Positions 59,374-64,000 of a stretch of 64,000 bases of DNA are shown here, one piece after another. Both the position numbers and the translations under genes were made by a program. Source of the DNA: Gammaproteobacteria bacterium (lineage in GTDB: Bacteria > Pseudomonadota > Gammaproteobacteria > Steroidobacterales > Foliamicaceae); assembly GCA_026707445.1 (NCBI GenBank), contig JAPOWV010000069.1, positions 1-64,000 of the forward strand, written 5' to 3'. Position 1 is the stretch's first letter. The number at the start of each line of letters is the position of its first letter. Under the pieces are notes generated by a model. That model was not told the origin of the DNA. It ran no database searches and saw only the letters and a program-made list of their open reading frames with translations.

Positions 59374-60093
59374 ATGGAACATCTAAGGAAAGAACTCGAT
59401 TCACTAATTGCAAAATTGCCCGAACAGGATGAGATTCGGAGAAGGCTTGCCTCCCTCAAGTCCAGATATCCGTTTAATGAATACGAGTACCTCATTTCCA
59501 CGCTACTCGCAATGGATGTTCTTACGCTGGACGGCTATCACGATCTGAGAGAAAGTTACGTCGCCAGGAATCGATACCTTCATATTTTCGAGCTAAGCTC
59601 CCAGAATTTCGGAGGGAAGTGGGCGGAAAATCGTCTTAAAAGGCTCGTCCCGGAACTGCAGAAACCGTCCCGAGAATCCGATCCGGACTACTCGGGACAA
59701 TATGACCTTTATCTTGACGGCATTCGTATTGAGGTCAAGGCATCGCGCGCGGTTGATAAAAGACTGCGGAAAGCACCTCTCTATAAAAAAGCGCTTGCTT
59801 CGGACTCGAATAAGGAATTCTTGATGAACTTTCAGCAGCTGAAGACCGAATTTTGCGATGTCTTTGTGTGGGTGGCGGTCTGGCGCGACATCATTCGGTA
59901 TTGGGTTCTTTCCTCGAACGAAGTCGCCACAAATCCCTACTACTCTCCACGGCAACATCGCGGCAACATTGGCGAGGGGCAACTCCACATGCGACATGAC
60001 AACATCCGGGCTTTTGCAAAGTACAAAGTCAAGCCACAGAAACTGGAATACGCCATACGCATGGCGTACAAACGGCAAGCCGCGCTCAGGTAA
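59374..60093 (+). CDS. Type II restriction endonuclease (PD-(D/E)xK)
   Basis: 239 residues from ATG 59374, 4 bases after the methyltransferase stop. 'DYSGQYDLYLDGIRIEVKAS' contains the D ... E-V-K catalytic core, and 'FCDVFVWVAVWRD' follows as a buried strand. Earlier residues ('YPFNEYEYLISTLLAMDVL') are helical. With the preceding gene it forms a standard type II R-M pair; the recognition site cannot be read from sequence. Convergent with the cupin gene, 9-base gap. Confidence 0.82.
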   Translation: MEHLRKELDSLIAKLPEQDEIRRRLASLKSRYPFNEYEYLISTLLAMDVLTLDGYHDLRESYVARNRYLHIFELSSQNFGGKWAENRLKRLVPELQKPSRESDPDYSGQYDLYLDGIRIEVKASRAVDKRLRKAPLYKKALASDSNKEFLMNFQQLKTEFCDVFVWVAVWRDIIRYWVLSSNEVATNPYYSPRQHRGNIGEGQLHMRHDNIRAFAKYKVKPQKLEYAIRMAYKRQAALR

Positions 60094-60102
60094 CGCGAGT
60101 AT

Positions 60103-61152
60103 TCAGCGCTTATTGCTGGGCGACCACTGCGGGGGGGCAGGGGAATCACCGCCTCGGACGACGAAGGCCTCTGCGGGGTCAGCGCCGGGGTTTTGGATTG
60201 TGCGTTCGAGTCCGGTGGGGACGGTGAGTACGTCGCCGGGGGCGAGGTCCAGGGATTCGTAGCCCCAGGTGATCCGGAGGTGGCCTTCGTGGATCGTCCA
60301 GACTTCCTCTTCGGCGCGGGAATGCGCCGGCAAACGGGCACCCGGAGCGAACCTGAGGCGGCGCAGGTGGAAGCCGTGCTGCCAGGAGAGAGGGGCTTGC
60401 TGGACGCCCTCTTGTAGATTGGATTGGCCGATGATGGGTTGCTCGCTGACGCTGCCACCGGACGCGTTTCGGGTCAGGATTGAATCGGCGGCGCCGTTGG
60501 CAGCGCGATAGCGCGCCACGCATGATTGCAGGGCGGCGCTGTCCAGGCGCGTCAGTTCGGCAACCTGGCCGGCGGTCGTCGCGGGCATGACGGGTTCGTC
60601 GTCGGGGACGGCCTCGCCGGCCTCGGTGTCGATCAACCGGCCGCTTTCCAGCAGCACCAGGCCGTACCTGCGCGCGTCATCGAACACGTACGGGGCCCAG
60701 GTGACGCGACCCGGATCGTCGCCGCCCAACGCGGCGAATATGAATCCTTCGCCGCCGCCCACGTTCTCGAATCCGCGGAACACGTGAATCGGAATGGAGA
60801 TGGTGTCGCCGCGCTCAAGGACGACCTCGCCGTGTTCGCCGTGTTCGCCGGTCATGAAGCGCCAGCGGCCCGAATGGATCCAGAAGACTTCGGCGGTCTC
60901 GTGGCTGTGCTGGGAGTTCACGCATCCGGGCGGCTGGCGCGCGGCGCCGATGTTGAAGCCGTGCGGCTCGCGAATGTGCACGTGCTGGTCCGGGTTCTCG
61001 GCGACGCCCGGGCCGATAATGGTGAAATTCTCCTTCGACTCGCTGCCCGGAGTGCGGGTGTCGATAAACGCGGTGCGGCAAGGGACCAATTCCCCGTAAC
61101 GGACCAGTCGCGCCCGCATCTGTTCCCATGTGACCTGACTGGCTGCCGGCAT
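60103..61152 (-). CDS. Double cupin-domain protein
   Basis: 349 residues from ATG 61152, with GGAGGCGGA directly upstream. Two cupin barrels: one around residues 60-140 ('QHSHETAEVFWIHSGRWRFM', 'VVLERGDTISIPIHVFRGFE') and one around 265-345 ('RLPAHSRAEEEVWTIHEGHL', 'LDLAPGDVLTVPTGLERT'). The first has H-x-H and a later His, the second one His plus Glu residues, so metal binding is likely at least in the first. Possibly a dioxygenase or isomerase acting on small acids; no signal peptide. Divergent from the SnoaL-like gene. Confidence 0.8.
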   Translation of the reverse strand: MPAASQVTWEQMRARLVRYGELVPCRTAFIDTRTPGSESKENFTIIGPGVAENPDQHVHIREPHGFNIGAARQPPGCVNSQHSHETAEVFWIHSGRWRFMTGEHGEHGEVVLERGDTISIPIHVFRGFENVGGGEGFIFAALGGDDPGRVTWAPYVFDDARRYGLVLLESGRLIDTEAGEAVPDDEPVMPATTAGQVAELTRLDSAALQSCVARYRAANGAADSILTRNASGGSVSEQPIIGQSNLQEGVQQAPLSWQHGFHLRRLRFAPGARLPAHSRAEEEVWTIHEGHLRITWGYESLDLAPGDVLTVPTGLERTIQNPGADPAEAFVVRGGDSPAPPQWSPSNKR

Positions 61153-61238
61153 TCCGCCTCCCCGAATTGAGCGCGGCCCATATACTAGCCGCAGCCGAAA
61201 ACACCTGCACACAACAGCGGCGGCGCCCCGCACGGAAC

Positions 61239-62234
61239 ATGAGCCCTATGACCGACTATTCGAGTTCCGAGGAGATTGTCGACTACATCCTGCGCATAAC
61301 GCGCGAAATCTGGGAAGACCGCAACCCGGATCTGGTGATGCGCTACTACGGGCCGGAAGCGCGCATCCACGCCCTGGGCGGGATCATGCAGGGTGCGGTG
61401 GCGGTCACCGAGAATACGCGCGCCATGCAGACCGCCTTCCCCGACCGGCTGGTGATCGGCGAGGACGTCGTGTGCAGTCCGCTGGAAGGCGGCGCGTGGC
61501 TGTCCTCGCACCGCATCCGCAGCCCGATGACCAGCAGGGGAGACAACGCCTACGGCCCGGCCACCGGGAGAAAAGTCACGACCCACGTGGTCGCCGACTG
61601 CGTGGTCAGGAACGGATTGATCGAGAAGGAATGGCTGGTGCGCGACAACCTGAGCCTGGTGCGGCAACTGGGCCTGGATCCGCAGGAGGTGGCGCGGCGC
61701 GAAGCCGCCCGCAGTCATCCGGACGAACACACGCGGTGGCTTGCCGACGAACGCGAGCGCGTTCTCGACGCCCCTCCGCTCCCTTCGGACCCGGCTTCAC
61801 CACCGGATCCGCAGCAGGATCCGCTCGGCTTCGCCCGCGAGATTCTGCTCGGCCTCTGGCAACGCCCCTCTGAGTTTTGCGAAGCCGCGTACGCACCGTA
61901 CGCGGTATTGAGCGATTCGGACCGGGAAGTGGCCGGAGCAAGCGACATCCTCAGCCACTACGCAAACATGCGGGAGAGCCTGAAGGTGCTCCGGCTCAGC
62001 GTCGATCATGCCGGGGTGCAAGCCCGCGGCGACGGCTGGACGCTAGCGGCGCGCTGGACCGCGGCGGCTGAGCACTGGCAAGAGTTCGAGGGACTGCCGG
62101 CGGCGCGCGCACCGCTGTTCCTGATGGGCATCAGCCACTGGTGGCTGACCGGCGGACGCGTGGCGCGCGAATGGACGGTATTCGACCGCCTGGCGCTGAT
62201 GGAACAGATCCTGCGGCAGAGCAAGGCCCCCTGA
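61239..62234 (+). CDS. SnoaL-like (NTF2-fold) protein with two domains
   Basis: 331 residues from ATG 61239 (ATG 61248 possible). The first SnoaL/NTF2-like domain (~10-150) includes 'WEDRNPDLVMRYYGPEARIH', 'TRAMQTAFPDRLVIGEDVV', 'GRKVTTHVVADCVVRNGLIE' and 'EWLVRDNLSLVRQLGLDP'; a second related domain spans ~205-325, ending 'GGRVAREWTVFDRLALMEQI'. Such folds serve as polyketide cyclases, steroid isomerase-like enzymes or binding proteins acting on small hydrophobic ligands. Pairs with the divergent cupin gene (86-base gap), suggesting a shared pathway. Confidence 0.8.
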   Translation: MSPMTDYSSSEEIVDYILRITREIWEDRNPDLVMRYYGPEARIHALGGIMQGAVAVTENTRAMQTAFPDRLVIGEDVVCSPLEGGAWLSSHRIRSPMTSRGDNAYGPATGRKVTTHVVADCVVRNGLIEKEWLVRDNLSLVRQLGLDPQEVARREAARSHPDEHTRWLADERERVLDAPPLPSDPASPPDPQQDPLGFAREILLGLWQRPSEFCEAAYAPYAVLSDSDREVAGASDILSHYANMRESLKVLRLSVDHAGVQARGDGWTLAARWTAAAEHWQEFEGLPAARAPLFLMGISHWWLTGGRVAREWTVFDRLALMEQILRQSKAP

Positions 62235-62330
62235 CATTCAAGGCCTGAACGACAAAGCTGCTATGGCCTAATCGCCGACGCGTCTTTTCTGCGTGCGATG
62301 CCCGGTCAGCAGGGCCAGTTTTCTTGCCGG

Positions 62331-62387
62331 GATCAGACCAAATGATCAGACCAAGTGCTTGACCAAGCTTGCCATCGCCGGTATTCT
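62331..62387 (+). promoter_or_regulatory. Promoter and repeats upstream of toxin-antitoxin module 3
   Basis: TTGACC (62359-62364) and TATTCT (62382-62387) are spaced by 17 bases, a good sigma-70-type pair. Upstream are tandem 13-mers GATCAGACCAAAT and GATCAGACCAAGT (62331-62356); CAAGTGCTTG (62352-62361) and CAAGCTTG (62364-62371) are small palindromes flanking the -35. Likely antitoxin-binding operator region. The rest of the 227-base gap shows no other gene. Confidence 0.6.
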
Positions 62388-62461
62388 CGCGCGTAGTTCA
62401 AGCCATGAGCGAACTTGCGGCGGGGCTATCGGCGTCAAGTTCGCTCGGGGGAAATGAAATC

Positions 62462-62704
62462 ATGACTCGACACGTCAAGATTGGCGAAGCAAAGACGCAT
62501 CTCTCCGCTTTGCTTGCGGAGGTGGAGGCTGGCGAAGATCTGGTCATTTGCCGGGGTTCCGTGCCGGTGGCGCAGGTCACGCGGGTCCCCGCTGCTGAAG
62601 AACACCGTGAGTTATGCGAGACTCTTCGCCGGGAGCGTGCGAAGCAGCGCGCGGTTTCAACCGCTGAACTCCTGTCCTGGCGTCACGAAGGGCACAGCTA
62701 CTGA
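62462..62704 (+). CDS. Phd/YefM-type antitoxin, module 3
   Basis: 80 residues from ATG 62462. 'VKIGEAKTHLSALLAEVEAG' and 'EDLVICRGSVPVAQVTRV' are the Phd/YefM fold (N-terminal DNA-binding part); the C-terminal '...AVSTAELLSWRHEGHSY' would bind the toxin. The stop TGA at 62702-62704 shares one base with the toxin ATG. Confidence 0.88.
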   Translation: MTRHVKIGEAKTHLSALLAEVEAGEDLVICRGSVPVAQVTRVPAAEEHRELCETLRRERAKQRAVSTAELLSWRHEGHSY

Positions 62705-63105
62705 TGGCGTTCGTGCCCGACGCCTCGATCGCGGCGGCCTGGGTGCTTCCCGACGAGGACGCTCCGCTGGCTGATTCGGCACTGGACCGGCTGGGTGCGG
62801 AAACGGCGAAGGTTCCGAACGTGTTCTGGCACGAACTGAGGAATCTCCTGCTGACGGCGCAGCGGCGGGGCCGGATCGATGAACGTCATGCCGATGCCTC
62901 CATGGCGCGGCTGCGGCTGCTACCCATCGTGTGTCCGGGCGAGACTGACGACCTTCAGGTGATGTCTTTGGCGCGCAGCCATCAACTGACTGCGTACGAC
63001 GCCAGCTATCTGGCTTTGGCGATTCGCGAAGGATGTGCGCTGGTCAGCCTGGACAGGCGCTTGACTGGGTCGGCGGCAGCCGAAGGAGTTCCGGCCTTTC
63101 GTTAG
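62704..63105 (+). CDS. VapC-type PIN-domain toxin, module 3
   Basis: 133 residues: 'FVPDASIAAAWVLPDED' (first Asp), 'VPNVFWHELRNLLLTAQRRG' (Glu), 'LTAYDASYLALAIREG' (third Asp), 'ALVSLDRRLTGSA' (fourth Asp). Complete PIN active site. Phd-type antitoxin paired with PIN toxin is a common arrangement. A short hairpin follows before the next gene. Confidence 0.9.
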   Translation: MAFVPDASIAAAWVLPDEDAPLADSALDRLGAETAKVPNVFWHELRNLLLTAQRRGRIDERHADASMARLRLLPIVCPGETDDLQVMSLARSHQLTAYDASYLALAIREGCALVSLDRRLTGSAAAEGVPAFR

Positions 63106-63120
63106 AGATTATCCTTTCCT

Positions 63121-63135
63121 GGAGCTCGGGGCTCC
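63121..63135. terminator. Small hairpin after toxin module 3
   Basis: GGAGC-TCGGG-GCTCC, 5-bp stem, with no strong T run (GGGATTTCT follows). It lies in the 43-base gap between the toxin and the 2OG oxygenase genes and could weakly stop the toxin-antitoxin transcript. Confidence 0.3.
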
Positions 63136-63148
63136 GGGATTTCTCGTC

Positions 63149-64000
63149 ATGGGAACTATCGACATCGAATATGCGGTAAATCAGGGGCGGCTTCAGGCTC
63201 TGCTGGAGTCGGTGAACCGTCCAGGCAGTTTCTGCGTCCACGGCCGTGCGCACCTTCCGATGCCCGCCGTGGAGGTGGAAGGCGCCGGCATGCTCTCGCT
63301 TCCGGTTCCAGCCGCCCAGATTCGGGAACTTGTGAAGCTGGCGGAACGCGCGCCCTACGGCAAAGGCGGGGAGACACTCGTCGACGCCTCAGTGCGCGAT
63401 TGTCGGCAGATTGGCGCGGAGAAGATTCACCTGGGCGGAGGCGCATGGCCGGACACCTTGTCGAGCATTCTGGATAAAGTATCCGCGGGCCTCGGCTGCC
63501 CGGGCGGACGGCTCGATGCGCGACTCTACAAACTGCTGATATACGAAACGGGCGGCTTCTTCGCCGAACATCGGGACACCGAGAAATCCGACGGGATGGT
63601 TGCAACGCTCGCGATCACGCTTCCCACCGCAGGCGCTGGCGGTGAACTCATAGTGCGCCACCGCGAGGAAGAGGTCCGCATCGACATGAACGCCAGCGAA
63701 CCCTCCGAGCTGGCGTTCGCCGCCTTCTATGCGGATTGCGCGCACGAAACCCTGCCGCTCCGCGAAGGCAGCAGGCTGTCGCTGGTGTTCAACCTCGTTC
63801 TGCGTCCAGGCGATGCCGAGACGCCCCGCGAAGCACCCGACTATTCCCGGCAGGTCAGGGAAATCACGGAAGAAATCATCGTTTGGCGGGATGCCGGCCG
63901 CGGGCCTGACAAGCTGGTCTGGGTGCTGGAACACGACTACAGCGATGCCGGATTGTCCTTCGACGCATTGAAGAATGCCGACGACGCCGTGGCGGGGGTG
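63149..64000 (+). CDS. 2-oxoglutarate/Fe(II)-dependent oxygenase, 5' part (runs off the window)
   Basis: Open frame from ATG 63149 to the window end (284 codons, no stop). The double-stranded beta-helix signature is present: 'GGFFAEHRDTEKSDGMVATL' (H-x-D iron ligands), 'GGELIVRHREEEVRIDM', 'YADCAHETLPLREGSRLSLV' (distal His and the 2OG-binding Arg). This is the prolyl-4-hydroxylase-like superfamily. The C-terminal part seen so far ('DKLVWVLEHDYSDAGLSFDA') extends beyond the oxygenase core, so the full protein is longer. Substrate unknown. Confidence 0.82.
   Translation, partial: MGTIDIEYAVNQGRLQALLESVNRPGSFCVHGRAHLPMPAVEVEGAGMLSLPVPAAQIRELVKLAERAPYGKGGETLVDASVRDCRQIGAEKIHLGGGAWPDTLSSILDKVSAGLGCPGGRLDARLYKLLIYETGGFFAEHRDTEKSDGMVATLAITLPTAGAGGELIVRHREEEVRIDMNASEPSELAFAAFYADCAHETLPLREGSRLSLVFNLVLRPGDAETPREAPDYSRQVREITEEIIVWRDAGRGPDKLVWVLEHDYSDAGLSFDALKNADDAVAGV

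Noticed and set aside
1..64000. CRISPR arrays, tRNA or rRNA genes
   Set aside because: No regularly spaced direct repeats of CRISPR type and no cloverleaf or rRNA-like stretches were seen; the repeats present are palindromic and dispersed. A tRNAscan/CRISPR search would confirm.

Overview
The window is GC-rich, densely coded bacterial DNA. It looks like an uncultured or marine/host-associated gammaproteobacterium: it has the miaB-phoH(ybeZ)-ybeY-corC block, lnt, ssb and uvrA, TonB-dependent receptors, and many oxygenases (cytochrome P450, FAD monooxygenase, three Rieske proteins). The taxon is inferred from gene content only. I saw no tRNA, rRNA, CRISPR array or transposase. No gene-free stretch exceeds 300 bases; the longer gaps hold palindromic repeats or divergent promoters.

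Layout. 1-2.0 kb: end of an acyl-CoA-dehydrogenase-like flavoenzyme plus an MFS carrier. 2.0-6.0 kb: a type IIG restriction-modification gene and an HNH endonuclease, bracketed by two inverted copies of a palindromic repeat (family A). 6.0-7.3 kb: moeA. 7.3-13.7 kb: a three-gene unit of RND pump, GPP34(GOLPH3)-cytochrome P450 fusion and periplasmic adaptor; it converges on a sterol C-24-methyltransferase homologue (13.9-15.0 kb). 15.3-20.3 kb: two tandem TonB-dependent receptor paralogues. 20.4-22.5 kb: a two-component system diverging from a 38-residue membrane peptide. 22.6-25.3 kb: an overlapping Nudix/metallo-beta-lactamase/GNAT/DUF2878 operon. 25.3-34.6 kb: two SDRs, an FAD monooxygenase, three tandem Rieske oxygenases, a GPH-type symporter and an aldehyde dehydrogenase. 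34.7-38.7 kb: an operon of a small membrane protein, a Tsx-like porin and three SUMF1-domain proteins. 38.7-42.5 kb: lnt, then a Tat-exported amine oxidase and a cytochrome c. 42.6-46.8 kb: corC, ybeY, phoH, miaB, ssb. 47.1-54.5 kb: an accessory island between ssb and uvrA (two VapBC modules, an MmeI-type R-M enzyme, an XRE-ImmA/DUF4411 pair). 54.5-57.4 kb: uvrA. 57.4-60.1 kb: a second R-M locus with a GIY-YIG protein. 60.1-64 kb: cupin, SnoaL-like protein, a third toxin-antitoxin pair and a truncated 2OG-Fe(II) oxygenase.

The most unusual items are: (i) the GPP34-P450 fusion inside an RND efflux operon next to a eukaryote-like sterol methyltransferase, suggesting lipid/isoprenoid modification and export; (ii) palindromic repeat family A, whose stem sequences change from copy to copy while staying self-complementary and whose loop is nearly invariant; (iii) the accessory island splitting the usual ssb/uvrA neighbours; (iv) a two-component system whose divergent promoter carries three 10-bp-phased GTTAC repeats in front of a tiny membrane-protein gene.
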